From NCBI GenBank assembly GCA_012515075.1, contig JAAYZC010000013.1:25954-89953 (forward strand): a stretch of 64,000 nt of DNA, given 5' to 3'. Shown piece after piece: positions 50,693 to 60,611 of the stretch. The stretch is from Thermoplasmatales archaeon. GTDB lineage: Archaea > Thermoplasmatota > Thermoplasmata > Methanomassiliicoccales > Methanomethylophilaceae. The first letter of the stretch is position 1, and each line of letters opens with the position of its first letter. The position numbers were made by a program, and so were the translations under genes. The notes under the pieces are model-generated. The model was not told the origin of the DNA. It made no database searches and saw nothing but the letters and a program-made list of their open reading frames with translations.

Positions 50693-50822
50693 CGAAGTGC
50701 CACAAAGAGCGGGGCGGTGCCCCGCTCACCTTTCTCTCCTTTTTGGTCCGCGCTGCTCGACTGGACGCGCACGAACCAATTTATATAAGGTAGTTATAAT
50801 CCTAAAACCGAGAGGATCCACC

Positions 50823-51383
50823 ATGTACATGTTGACACAGGCTGAGAGGATAGTCCGTATCCCTCCCGCAGAGCTCGACGAGGACATAGACACCGTCATC
50901 GACGCTCTTACCTGGGAGACCTACGAGGGGAGACTGGGCGAGGACAAGACCCTCACAGTCCTCATCAAGAACGTTCAGCCCGTCGGCCCCGGACGCATAG
51001 TCCACGGCGACGGCGCGGTCTACCAGACGGTGAAGTACGAACAGCTCGTGTTCAAACCCAAGGACAACGAGATAGTGCAAGGGGTGGTGGTCGAGATCCT
51101 CAAGTTCGGAGCCTTCGTCAGATTCGGACCCCTGGACGGCCTCCTGCATATCAGCCAGGTCATGGACGACCGCGTCGACATAGACGTGGAGAACCAGAGG
51201 CTCGTGGGCAAGGACACCGGAAGGTGGCTGGGGATCGGGGACGTAGTGAGGGCCAGGGTGGTCAGTGTGGATCTCAACGAGAAGAACCCCCAGGACAGCA
51301 AGATAGGCCTGACGATGCGTCAGCCCGGACTCGGCAAGATGGAGTGGCTCGAAGAGGACCGCGCCAAGAGGAGTGAGGCCTGA
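50823..51383 (+). CDS. rpoE1: DNA-directed RNA polymerase subunit E' (Rpo7)
   Basis: RIPPAELDEDI, GDGAVYQTVKYEQLVFKP, S1 domain GPLDGLLHISQVMDD. Confidence 0.93.
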   Translation: MYMLTQAERIVRIPPAELDEDIDTVIDALTWETYEGRLGEDKTLTVLIKNVQPVGPGRIVHGDGAVYQTVKYEQLVFKPKDNEIVQGVVVEILKFGAFVRFGPLDGLLHISQVMDDRVDIDVENQRLVGKDTGRWLGIGDVVRARVVSVDLNEKNPQDSKIGLTMRQPGLGKMEWLEEDRAKRSEA

Positions 51384-51574
51384 TGGCTGGACCTGTGCAG
51401 AAGGCCTGCAAGCAGTGCAGCTTCATATCCGAGGAGGCGACCTGTCCCCGCTGCGGCGGCCAGACATCCAGGGAGTGGCAGGGCTACCTCATCGTGGTCG
51501 ACCATGAGAAATCGGATATCGCCAAGAGGATGGGGATATCCTCCAACGGCAGGTTCGCGCTGAGGGTACGCTGA
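51383..51574 (+). CDS. spt4: Transcription elongation factor Spt4 / RpoE''
   Basis: ACKQCSFISEEATCPRCGGQTSREWQGYLIVVDHEKSDIAKRM. Confidence 0.93.
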   Translation: MAGPVQKACKQCSFISEEATCPRCGGQTSREWQGYLIVVDHEKSDIAKRMGISSNGRFALRVR

Positions 51575-51578
51575 TCCG

Positions 51579-52091
51579 ATGAACGCAGCCGACAGGGCCC
51601 TTCCCGAGGACAGAAGGGAGGAGTTCAAGGAGGCCTTCGGACGCGAGCTCGCAGAGCACGAACTGGAAAACCTTAAGAATCATGACAAACCACTTATCAC
51701 CGTGGGCGACGTGGTGTCGCTCACCGTGAGAAGGCACGGTATCGCGCCGGAGCTGGCCATCTACGATGGCATGACGGAAAGGCGCGAGATGACGGACTTC
51801 GCCCGTCTCGTCGAGGACGAGGGCTGGGAGGAGGTCGTCGTCCGGAATCCCGCCGGCATGATCACCGGCGAGATGTTCGAGGCCGTGGGAAACGCCTTGA
51901 CCGGAGGCACGCGGGTGATACGCGTCGAAGGGGAGGAGGATCTGGCCATGCTGCCTTGCATCCTGCAGGCCCCGGACGGCGCCAACATCATATACGGGTG
52001 GCCGGGCAAAGGGATGATGCTGGTCACCACGGACGGCACCATCCGCAGAAGAGCAGAAGAACTCTATGAAATGATGGAGGAGTTGGAATGA
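51579..52091 (+). CDS. GTP-dependent dephospho-CoA kinase (DUF359)
   Basis: [71 protein letters not shown]. Confidence 0.9.
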   Translation: MNAADRALPEDRREEFKEAFGRELAEHELENLKNHDKPLITVGDVVSLTVRRHGIAPELAIYDGMTERREMTDFARLVEDEGWEEVVVRNPAGMITGEMFEAVGNALTGGTRVIRVEGEEDLAMLPCILQAPDGANIIYGWPGKGMMLVTTDGTIRRRAEELYEMMEELE

Positions 52092-52405
52092 AGATGGAGA
52101 TAACGGAGAAGAGGGAGAACCCCCTCCTGAAGAGGGTCGAGGTGTACTTCACCATAGACCACACAGGGGAGTCGACTCCCGGAAGGAACGCGGTCGGGGA
52201 AGAGATCGCCAAGCAGATGAAGTCCAAGAGGGACCAGATCGTGGTCAACAACCTGGACACCATCTACGGCAGGGGCATAACCAAGGGATACGCCAAGGTC
52301 TACGAGACCAAGGAGGCCGCCCTTCAGCACGAGAGGGAGTACCTTCTCAAGAGGAACGGCATCGAGGCGCCCAAGCCGGAGCCCGCCGAGAAGCCCGCGG
52401 AGTGA
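52088..52405 (+). CDS. rps24e: 30S ribosomal protein S24e
   Basis: [54 protein letters not shown]. Confidence 0.93.
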   Translation: MKMEITEKRENPLLKRVEVYFTIDHTGESTPGRNAVGEEIAKQMKSKRDQIVVNNLDTIYGRGITKGYAKVYETKEAALQHEREYLLKRNGIEAPKPEPAEKPAE

Positions 52406-52410
52406 TAACG

Positions 52411-52608
52411 ATGGCAGCAAAAGCAGCAGCTAAGAAGAGCAGCAAAGGCGCATCCTCCAAGAAGGATGCCTACAAGACCGAGGGCGGCAAGCTCGTAAGG
52501 ACGAAGCCGGTCTGCCCCAAATGCGGACCCGGCGTGTTCATGGCGACCCACAAGGACAGGGTGTCCTGCGGCAAGTGCGGATACACCGAGTTCGCGAAGA
52601 AAGAGTAA
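52411..52608 (+). CDS. rps27ae: 30S ribosomal protein S27ae
   Basis: [27 protein letters not shown]. Confidence 0.93.
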   Translation: MAAKAAAKKSSKGASSKKDAYKTEGGKLVRTKPVCPKCGPGVFMATHKDRVSCGKCGYTEFAKKE

Positions 52609-52712
52609 GGAAGGAATTCTTCATTCGGCTCCCACCCTCTCAAAGGGGGCCCTCAGGATCGCCGGAGTTCATCGCCCGGCCAAACACCTTCCCTTCCAAA
52701 CCTTGCAAAAAA

Positions 52713-52786
52713 GGGCTCGTGGTCTAGCTTGGATAGAATAGAGGCCTCCGGAGCCTTTGACTCGGGTTCGAATCCCGACGGGCCCG
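52713..52786 (+). tRNA. tRNA-Arg(CCG)
   Basis: GGGCTCG...AGGC-CTCCGGA-GCCT...GGTTCGAATCCC...CGGGCCC cloverleaf. Confidence 0.92.
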
Positions 52787-52950
52787 CTCCGTTATCACCT
52801 TCAGTGTACGCGATTATAAGACGACTTCGTCATCCGTCCACTTCTTTCCGGGTTTGATTTATATATCCTTATGCATAGTTTTATATCATGATACTTAAAT
52901 CGACACAGGCTGACGGTTAGTTGGCATCGCTGGAAGGGAGGTGAAAAACA

Positions 52951-53181
52951 ATGGGAGCAGCAGATATGGGAAAGACCCTCGTGGCGACACTTATTTCCTT
53001 GGTGGTATTCATCATCATGGCCATAATAGTGTTCTTACTAACCCTGTTCATAATAAAAGTGGCAGGAGAGGCAGTTTTCGCGGGTCAGACCCTGGATATA
53101 GGATTCGCATGTGTTGCGGCAGCGGTACTCACCGCAGGGTCATTGATAGGCGGAGGAGCCATTCACGTCATGACGGACTGA
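52951..53181 (+). CDS. Small two-TM membrane protein
   Basis: 76 aa, two hydrophobic segments, SD GGGAGGTG upstream of start region, AT-rich promoter upstream. Confidence 0.55.
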   Translation: MGAADMGKTLVATLISLVVFIIMAIIVFLLTLFIIKVAGEAVFAGQTLDIGFACVAAAVLTAGSLIGGGAIHVMTD

Positions 53182-53320
53182 ACGGATCCCGGTCTTCTTT
53201 CGGGGTCCCTGACCCCGCCCAAACCCTTTGACCATGTTTTAAACCGTGTCGCCGGTGCGCCCCGCGCAACCGTCCCCGACCGGTCAAAAGACTATATGCG
53301 AACATGGCATACGCCAGGGC

Positions 53321-54493
53321 ATGCATCTCACCAGGGAAGAGGAGTCCGTCCTAGACGGCGAGAAGGGCGCCGGGGCGCAGAAGGCCATGGAGCTGGTCGT
53401 GGCCCTCGGCAAGATATACGGGGCGGACAGCCTCATAGACATAACCTCGGCACATCTGTCCGGGGCCTCCTACAAGACGATAGGCGACGGGGGTCTGAAA
53501 TACCTCGAGGACATGGCGGCCGGAGGGGCCAAGGTGTCCGTGATGTCCACCCTGAATCCAGTGGGCATGGACAGGAATCGCTGGAAGGAGATGCACATAG
53601 GTCCGGATTTCGCATCCAAGCAGCTGAGGATAATAGAGCTGTACGGCAGCATGGGGGTCCGGACGACCTGCTCCTGCACCCCTTACGTCGGGGGTAACAT
53701 GCCCTCCCTGGGCGACCATATAGCATGGGCGGAGTCCTCCGCCCTGTCTTTCGCCAATTCGTACATAGGCGCCCGTACCAACCGCGAGGGGGGCCCCGGG
53801 GCGCTGGCCGCCGCCATAGTGGGCAAGACCGCCAACTACGGCCTCCATCTGGATGATAACCGCGCCCCCACCGTGGTGATCGAGGCCGATATAGACGGGT
53901 CCGTTTTCTCGCACTCGCTTCTGGGACAGGCCGTCGGCATGGCCATAGGCGGCGGGATACCTTACTTCAGGGGGATAACCCCGGGGGTGGAGGAGGCGAA
54001 GACCCTGGCTGCGGCCATGGCCGCATCCGGTTCCGTGGCCATGTTCCACGTGGAGGACGTTACCCCCGAGCACGGCAACCACGACATATCGGGCCTCGAT
54101 GTGATAAGCATAGGCAAGGAGGAGCTCCGTGCGGCCTACGATAGGCTCAACACGTCTGATGACGTGCAGCTGATAGCCCTGGGGTGTCCGCACCTAACCG
54201 AGAAGGAGATACGCGAGATAGCGGCCTTCCTGAAGGGCAAGGTGAAGAGGAAGGATGTGGAGATATGGTTCTGCACCTCCGCCGAGATAAGGGATCGCTG
54301 CCCCGAGGATGTCGCGGTCCTGGAGGGTTTCGGTCCGGTGCTGGCGGACACATGCATGGTGGTGGCGCCCATCGAGGGGGCCTTCCGGAACACCGGCACC
54401 AACTCCGCCAAGGCCGGCAACTACCTTCCGACCCTATGCTGCCAGAAGGTCATGTGCAGGGACATCGCGGCCCTGATGGGGGCGGTAATGTGA
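53321..54493 (+). CDS. Aconitase X catalytic domain / phosphomevalonate dehydratase large subunit
   Basis: DSLIDITSAHLSGASYKTIGDGGLKYLEDMA, CTPYVGGNMPSLGDHIAWAESSALSFANSYIGARTNREGGP. Confidence 0.88.
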   Translation: MHLTREEESVLDGEKGAGAQKAMELVVALGKIYGADSLIDITSAHLSGASYKTIGDGGLKYLEDMAAGGAKVSVMSTLNPVGMDRNRWKEMHIGPDFASKQLRIIELYGSMGVRTTCSCTPYVGGNMPSLGDHIAWAESSALSFANSYIGARTNREGGPGALAAAIVGKTANYGLHLDDNRAPTVVIEADIDGSVFSHSLLGQAVGMAIGGGIPYFRGITPGVEEAKTLAAAMAASGSVAMFHVEDVTPEHGNHDISGLDVISIGKEELRAAYDRLNTSDDVQLIALGCPHLTEKEIREIAAFLKGKVKRKDVEIWFCTSAEIRDRCPEDVAVLEGFGPVLADTCMVVAPIEGAFRNTGTNSAKAGNYLPTLCCQKVMCRDIAALMGAVM

Positions 54494-55287
54494 TGCTGAC
54501 GGGTCGTTCCATATCGGGAGGCCGCGCGGAGGGAAAGGTCCTGAAGCTGGATGAGCCCCTGAGCTTCCTCGGTGGCGTGAACGGCTCCACCGGGGAGCTG
54601 AGCGGCGGCAGGGGCAACGTGGCCGGCCGCATACTGGTGTTCCCCCACGGTAAGGGCAGCACAGTGGGCTCGTTCACGATGTACGATCTCAAGGTCCATG
54701 GGAAGGCCCCCGCGGCCGTGGTGAACCGTTCGGCCGAGACCATAGTGGCCACAGGGGCCGTAATATCGGACATACCGATGGTGGACTCCATCGACGTGGA
54801 TCTGATATCAGACGGCGACCTGGCCGTGGTGGACGGCGACGCAGGCACGCTGGAGCTGCCCGAGGTGGACATGGTGGAGTCCGTCACCTCCGCCCTGATG
54901 TCCGCCGGCAGGGTGCTCATGCTCAAACGTCCGGACACAGCAACATCCTTCCCGGGCAGGTGGTCCCTGGTCGCAGGAAAGATCGAGCCCGGAGAGTCCG
55001 CCCAGGAGGCCGCCCGGAGGGAGATCGCGGAGGAGACTGGGATATCCGTCGGAGGGCCGGAGGCCTTCTCGGAACCCATCCTGGTGAGGGAGAATGACAG
55101 GATATGGAAGGTCCATCCCTTCATCTTCTCCGCAGAGGGGGCGGAACCCGTCCTCAACAGTGAGAACCTGGTGTTCGAATGGGCAGACCCGGAGGCCCTG
55201 GGAGACGTCTTCCAGGTGCCCGGGACGGCCAAGGTCGTCCTGGACCTGATCGGGAAGAGCGGCAGGGCTTCGAAACAAGGTTATTGA
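54493..55287 (+). CDS. Phosphomevalonate dehydratase small subunit (DUF126) fused to NUDIX hydrolase
   Basis: N-term AEGKVLKLDEPLSFLGGVN...GRILVFPHGKGSTVGSFTMYDL; C-term GRWSLVAGKIEPGESAQEAARREIAEETGI (Nudix box). Confidence 0.85.
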   Translation: MLTGRSISGGRAEGKVLKLDEPLSFLGGVNGSTGELSGGRGNVAGRILVFPHGKGSTVGSFTMYDLKVHGKAPAAVVNRSAETIVATGAVISDIPMVDSIDVDLISDGDLAVVDGDAGTLELPEVDMVESVTSALMSAGRVLMLKRPDTATSFPGRWSLVAGKIEPGESAQEAARREIAEETGISVGGPEAFSEPILVRENDRIWKVHPFIFSAEGAEPVLNSENLVFEWADPEALGDVFQVPGTAKVVLDLIGKSGRASKQGY

Positions 55288-55316
55288 AAGGGGTCCGGGG
55301 CCCGGACCCCCGGGCC

Positions 55317-58280
55317 TCAGAGGTCCAGGGAGCTTATCCCTATGACGATGTCCTTCCCGGTCACATCCCAGGTTCTGACCTCGTCTCCTCCGGGACTGTC
55401 CGTGAATGCCAGGGACCTCGCCCGGACCTCGCTGGATATGTGCTCCTTCCAGGTTTCGAACAGCTCCGCCAGGCGGGGTTCCGCCTTGACCTCGCAGTTT
55501 ATGTACTGCTCCACGTTGAGCTTCATGTCCTTCCGCATCTGCTGTATCCTGCGGATGAGCTCTCTGGCGTATCCTTCTGCCTCTATCTCGGGGGTGACCC
55601 CGAAATCTATGAAAACCGTCCCCCCGTCGAACTCCACGGAGACGAAGTCGCTCATCCCTTCGGGCCCCTCCCCGGGTGCCAGGTACATTACGTTCTTTAT
55701 GTTGCCCTGCTGCTTCAGGACGTGCTCGAACGTACCTACGGACATGTTCGTGCTCTCGTCCTTGCCGCGCACGGCGGCGGCAAGCAGAGGCCATCTGAGC
55801 TTGCTGCCCATCTTGGCCCTCTCGGCGGCGACGATCTCCACTATTTTCTGGATCAGGCTCATGCTGTGCTCCAGACCCTCATCCATGAGGGATTCGTCGT
55901 AAGCTGGCCAGTCCTCCATGTGGACGCTCAGCAGGCCGCCTCCCATGTGCAGGTAGACCTCCTCGGATATGTGGGGGCAGAACGGGGCCAGCGCAAGAGC
56001 GGCGTTCTTTATGGCATAGTGGAGCGAGAAGTAGGAGGCGTTCTTGTCCTTCTCCGCATCCTCGTCCTCCGTCCAGGTCCTGTCCCTTATGAGTTTTACG
56101 TACCATCTGGAGAGGTCCTCCATTATGTAGCCGTCCAGGGACCTGACCGCCTTGTGGAGCTCCCTGGCCTCCAGAGCCTCGGTGACCTCCTTCTTCATAC
56201 GTTCGGTCCTGGATATCATCCACAGGTCCTCCTCCCTGAGGTATCCCTTCATGGATGCGAAGCTGTGGGCGTCCGGATCGTATCCGTCGATGTTCATGTA
56301 GGTGGACGCGAAGTTGACCACGTTCCAATAGGTGTTCAGAGTCTTCCTGGCGTTCTTGGGCCCCTCCTTCTGGAAGGCCGTGTCCTCCCAGGGCGCGTTG
56401 GCTTTCATCATGTACAGCCGCAGGGAGTCGGCGCCGAGATCCTCCATTATCTCCAGGGGCTCTATGACGTTGCCTTTGGATTTGGACATCTTCTGTCCCT
56501 TGGGGTCCAGCACCCAGCCGTGCATCATGACCTCGTCGTAGGGGGCGCGGTCGAAGGACACAACCCCGGCTCCCAGCTGGGTGTAGAACCAGCCGCGGGT
56601 CTGGTCATGGGCCTCCACGACGAAGTCCGCCGGCCACCATCTCTCCATCTCCTCCGACTCGGCAGGGTATCCGAACTGGGCCCATGCCGCCACGCCGGAG
56701 TCGAACCACACGTCCAGGACATCCGGTATGCGGTGCATGGTGCCGCCGCATCTCGGGCAGGGAAACGTCACCCCGTCGATCCAGGGCCGATGGGTGTCCA
56801 TGCCCGGGGTGTAACCGTCCCCTTCCTCAAGCTCCTGGTACTGGCCCACCACACGGACCTCTCCGCATCCGCACTCCCAAACGGGGAGGGGGATCCCCCA
56901 GTACCTCTGGCGGGTGATGCACCATTCCCTGGCGCCCTCGACCCAGTTCTTCTCCCTGGACTCTCCGGCCCATTCGGGGGCCCACCTGACACGGTCGACC
57001 TCGCTGAGCATCCTGTCCTTCACCGCGGGCACATCTATGAACCACTGGCGGGTGTTTCTGTATATTATGGGCGATTTGCATCTCCAGCAGTGCCCGTAGC
57101 TGTGCTTTATCTTCTCCGAACTGTAGACTCTGCCCCGATCCTCGAGGTGCTTCACTATGTCCTCGTTGACGGTCTTTACCTTCCTGCCGGCCATAAGGGG
57201 GAATTCGTCGGTGAATCTTCCTGACTCTCCCACAGGGCAGAACGGAGACATGCCGTACCTCTTCCCGGTCTCGTAGTCGTCGGGTCCGAAGCCCGGAGCG
57301 GTGTGCACAAGACCTGTGTTGTCCTGCTCCACGTAATCCGCGAGCACCACCCTGTAGGTCCATTCGCCCCTCTCCAGGAACCTCCCGTCGATCTCGAAGG
57401 GCGGCAGATACTCCATGCCCTCGAGTTCCCTGCCGTGCATCACGTAGACGACCTCGTGGGAATCGTAGCCTCCTTTTCCCATAACGTACTCTATCTGGGA
57501 TTCCGCGCATATCGCCGTCTCCGAGCCTTTCGGTCCGGACATCCTGACCTTGGCGTATGCGAAGTCAGGGTGGACGGCCACGGCCATGTTGGAGGGCAGG
57601 GTCCAGGGCGTGGTGGTCCATATGAGCAGGGATGTGCCCTCTTCCCCCCTTACGGGGAATCTGATCATGACCGAGGGGTCCGTCTCGTCTCCGTACTCTA
57701 TCTCGGCGTTGGCCAGAGCCGTCTCGCATCTGGGACACCAGGTGACGACCCTGCTGGCGGGCGCCAGCAGCCCCCTCTCGTAGGCCCGCGAGACAGTCCA
57801 CCATGCCGATTCCATGAAATCCAGGTCGAGGGTCCTGTACGGCCTCTCCCAGTCCATCCAGACGCCCAGCCTCTTGAACTGCTCCGTCATGCTGGAATGC
57901 AGCTCCAGTGCGAACCTCTTGCAGGTGTCCACGAACTTGTCTATGCCTATCTCCTCGATCTCCTTCTTGGAGTGGACGCCGATCTTCTTCTCCACCTGGA
58001 CCTCGATGGGCAGGCCGTGCATGTCGAAGCCGGGCTGGTCCCGGACGTTGAAGCCCCTCATCCTCCAGTAGCGGATGAGTATGTCCTTGATTGTCTTGTT
58101 CATGGCGGTGCCCAGATGGATCGCCCCAGTGGTGTACGGGGGACCGTCAACGAAGGAGAACCTCTCCCCTCCGGCCCTGAGCTCCTTGGTCTTCTCGTAG
58201 GCGTGTTCGGAAACCCAGAACTCCTGGATCTCCTTCTCGATAGTTGGCGCATCATAGTTGGCGCGGACCTGCTTTATCAT
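55317..58280 (-). CDS. ileS: Isoleucyl-tRNA synthetase
   Basis: FVDGPPYTTGAIHLGTAMNKTIKD, KMSKSKGNVIEP, 987 aa. Confidence 0.97.
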   Translation of the reverse strand: MIKQVRANYDAPTIEKEIQEFWVSEHAYEKTKELRAGGERFSFVDGPPYTTGAIHLGTAMNKTIKDILIRYWRMRGFNVRDQPGFDMHGLPIEVQVEKKIGVHSKKEIEEIGIDKFVDTCKRFALELHSSMTEQFKRLGVWMDWERPYRTLDLDFMESAWWTVSRAYERGLLAPASRVVTWCPRCETALANAEIEYGDETDPSVMIRFPVRGEEGTSLLIWTTTPWTLPSNMAVAVHPDFAYAKVRMSGPKGSETAICAESQIEYVMGKGGYDSHEVVYVMHGRELEGMEYLPPFEIDGRFLERGEWTYRVVLADYVEQDNTGLVHTAPGFGPDDYETGKRYGMSPFCPVGESGRFTDEFPLMAGRKVKTVNEDIVKHLEDRGRVYSSEKIKHSYGHCWRCKSPIIYRNTRQWFIDVPAVKDRMLSEVDRVRWAPEWAGESREKNWVEGAREWCITRQRYWGIPLPVWECGCGEVRVVGQYQELEEGDGYTPGMDTHRPWIDGVTFPCPRCGGTMHRIPDVLDVWFDSGVAAWAQFGYPAESEEMERWWPADFVVEAHDQTRGWFYTQLGAGVVSFDRAPYDEVMMHGWVLDPKGQKMSKSKGNVIEPLEIMEDLGADSLRLYMMKANAPWEDTAFQKEGPKNARKTLNTYWNVVNFASTYMNIDGYDPDAHSFASMKGYLREEDLWMISRTERMKKEVTEALEARELHKAVRSLDGYIMEDLSRWYVKLIRDRTWTEDEDAEKDKNASYFSLHYAIKNAALALAPFCPHISEEVYLHMGGGLLSVHMEDWPAYDESLMDEGLEHSMSLIQKIVEIVAAERAKMGSKLRWPLLAAAVRGKDESTNMSVGTFEHVLKQQGNIKNVMYLAPGEGPEGMSDFVSVEFDGGTVFIDFGVTPEIEAEGYARELIRRIQQMRKDMKLNVEQYINCEVKAEPRLAELFETWKEHISSEVRARSLAFTDSPGGDEVRTWDVTGKDIVIGISSLDL

Positions 58281-58364
58281 CGCTAATCCTTCTATGCCAG
58301 GTATATCTTGCCCGGCACCTGCACGGGGTACGTTGCGCCCTGTTATATATTTTGGCGGGCCGCC

Positions 58365-59393
58365 TCAGAACCAGCAGTCAAGAGACTTCTGCCGCCTACG
58401 GGCCGCCTCGGCCTTCCTGGAGGACTCCATCCTCTCCAGGGCGGAGGACACGCGGTCGGGCGAGAAGTCGTGGTCGGTCATAATCCCCAGCACCGCATCC
58501 CTGTCCACGCATCCGGGCCGCAGGTCGTAACCGTCGCAGTACTCCCCGTGGAGGAAGATGTCCCTTACCTCCTCCGCCTCCTCGATCTCGGAGCCCATGC
58601 GCTCCAGGGCCCTCTCTAGGCTCCCGTGCTCCTTTATAAGCTTCAGGCCCTTCTTCGGTCCGATCCCGGGTATGCCGGGGTTGAAGTCGGTGCCCATGAG
58701 TATGCACACGTCCACCAGCTGCTCCCGGGTTATCCCCAGGGCGGCCAGGGACTCGGCGGAGTCTATGACCTCGATGCCCACATCCCTGTAGACGTTCTTC
58801 CCCGGGACCTTCCTGCGGCCGGTGACGGTCACGTTGCGCACGAGGGTCGGGGCGCCGAACAGGAGAGAATCGTAATCCTGGGATGCAGCGGCCCAGACAT
58901 CGCCCCTTGAGCACATGTAAGCACCCTGGGCCTCCCCGTCCCCCGGGGCGTCAACCGTGGGCACGCCCAGGGCCCGGAGGAGTCCCTTGGAGGAAGCCAG
59001 TACGTCCGAGGTCATGCGGGAGGTCTGCTGGGCCTTGGAGAACGCCTTTTCGAGGTCCCCCTCCTCCACGGCCTCCTCCCATTCCCTCTCCGCCTTCTCC
59101 CTGCGGGCCTTCCTGCCCTCAATGGTATCGTACTTCAGAGCGTGGGGCCTGCCGTCGAAAACATAGGTCGGCTCCACACCGGCCTCTATCAGATTGGCCG
59201 TCCTGTACAGCAGCCCTGAAAGATGGGATGTGACCCTTCCCCTAGAATCCTTGAGAGGGGTGCCGTCCGGCTGTCTGATTATGGATAGGAACTGGTATAT
59301 CGTGTTGTACGCGTCAACCGCTACCGTCCTTCCCCGGAGTTCCGACAGCTCGACGTTCCGGGGCTCCACGAGTCCCGAGAGATTCACGCCCAA
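58365..59393 (-). CDS. fen: Flap endonuclease 1
   Basis: MGVNLSGLVEP, VAVDAYNTIYQFLS, GDGEAQGAYMC, ASQDYDSLLFGAP, GTDFNPGIPGIGPKKGLKLI. Confidence 0.95.
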   Translation of the reverse strand: MGVNLSGLVEPRNVELSELRGRTVAVDAYNTIYQFLSIIRQPDGTPLKDSRGRVTSHLSGLLYRTANLIEAGVEPTYVFDGRPHALKYDTIEGRKARREKAEREWEEAVEEGDLEKAFSKAQQTSRMTSDVLASSKGLLRALGVPTVDAPGDGEAQGAYMCSRGDVWAAASQDYDSLLFGAPTLVRNVTVTGRRKVPGKNVYRDVGIEVIDSAESLAALGITREQLVDVCILMGTDFNPGIPGIGPKKGLKLIKEHGSLERALERMGSEIEEAEEVRDIFLHGEYCDGYDLRPGCVDRDAVLGIMTDHDFSPDRVSSALERMESSRKAEAARRRQKSLDCWF

Positions 59394-59405
59394 GGCACAT
59401 CACCC

Positions 59406-59591
59406 TCACTCTTCCAGCGCCTCGTCGTACAGTACGTATCCGAAGATGAAGATGACCACGTCCAAAGCTATGAGAGCCACGGGCAGTATCACATTCGCCC
59501 CGACAACCATCAGCGCCACGGCCGCCGCCAGGAGCACGAGCATAAGGTATAGGCTGAACTTGGACCTGTCCCCCGGAATCTTGAAATTCAT
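59406..59591 (-). CDS. Small membrane protein
   Basis: 61 aa, two hydrophobic segments, downstream of rpe on the same strand. Confidence 0.5.
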   Translation of the reverse strand: MNFKIPGDRSKFSLYLMLVLLAAAVALMVVGANVILPVALIALDVVIFIFGYVLYDEALEE

Positions 59592-59616
59592 AAAGCTACA
59601 ACCTCCAACGGTTTAA

Positions 59617-60279
59617 TTAACCTTTCCTGGCCCCGAAGGTCTTCCAAAGCGCTATCTCGGAGGTCATATCCTGGAGCCTGAACAGGGAGGAGCCCGCGGC
59701 CAGCACGGTGGCTCCGGCCTCGGCGCACCTTCTGCCGGTATCGCGGTTTATCCCGCCGTCCACGGATATATCCAGATCCTGGCCGCTGGTTTCCGCCCAG
59801 CGGGAAAGCCAGGCTATCTTGGGTATTCCGCTCTCCCGGAAGGCCTGCCCGCCGAACCCCGGCTGAACCGTCATAACCAGCACGAGATCGGCCAGGGGCA
59901 GGAAGGGCTCCAGGACGTCGACCGGGGTGTCGGGGTTCAGGGAGATCCCGGCCTTCAGGCCGAGTTCGTGTATGCGGTCCATCGCCCCCCTCACATCCCC
60001 GCCGGCCTCCGCGTGCACAGTCAGAATGTCGGCTCCGGCCTCGGCGAATGAGTCCAAGTAGCGCAAGGGGTCCTCGATCATCAGATGGACGTCGAAGGGG
60101 AGGCCCGTCAGGGGGCGTATGGATTCTATCACCACCGGGCCTATTGTTATGTTGGGGACGAACATCCCGTCCATCACGTCTATATGGATCCAGTCTGCCC
60201 CCGCGGATTCGACGCGGCGGACCTCCTCGCCAAGCCTTGAGAAGTCCGCGGAGAGCATCGAAGGGGATACCTTTGTCAT
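59617..60279 (-). CDS. rpe: Ribulose-phosphate 3-epimerase
   Basis: SPSMLSADFSRLGEEVRRVESAGADWIHIDVMDGMFVPNITIGP, TVQPGFGGQAF, ISVDGGIN. Confidence 0.95.
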   Translation of the reverse strand: MTKVSPSMLSADFSRLGEEVRRVESAGADWIHIDVMDGMFVPNITIGPVVIESIRPLTGLPFDVHLMIEDPLRYLDSFAEAGADILTVHAEAGGDVRGAMDRIHELGLKAGISLNPDTPVDVLEPFLPLADLVLVMTVQPGFGGQAFRESGIPKIAWLSRWAETSGQDLDISVDGGINRDTGRRCAEAGATVLAAGSSLFRLQDMTSEIALWKTFGARKG

Positions 60280-60385
60280 CGGACCCCTATGTGGGCCGGC
60301 TCGTATAATCCTTACTGGAATACCAGGGGGCAACGGGGGCGGGCCCTCTGCAAACTATATATCATCCGTCAACTATCCCAGATAC

Positions 60386-60601
60386 ATGGAATCAGCAGCT
60401 AAGCGCGACGCGGACGACAGGGTATGCGACGTGTCGGGATGCGACAGGGTCTCCGAAAGGTCCCTAAGCAGGAAGCAGGTGTCGCAATCCTCCCTGCAGC
60501 TCAAGAGCGGCGATGTGCGCCAGGTTCGCCTGTGCAAGGAGCACTACAAAGAGTTCAAGAAGGAGACGAAGACCGCCCGCAAGCTGGACACCATATACTG
60601 A
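60386..60601 (+). CDS. Small Cys/His putative zinc-binding protein
   Basis: 71 aa, VCDVSGCDRVSERS...RLCKEHYKEFKKE (CxxxxC...CxxH). Confidence 0.55.
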   Translation: MESAAKRDADDRVCDVSGCDRVSERSLSRKQVSQSSLQLKSGDVRQVRLCKEHYKEFKKETKTARKLDTIY

Positions 60602-60611
60602 AGGTGCATCC

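Noticed and set aside
55179-57224. 681-aa plus-strand ORF opposite ileS
   Set aside because: Antisense to a clear IleS; codon-complement artefact
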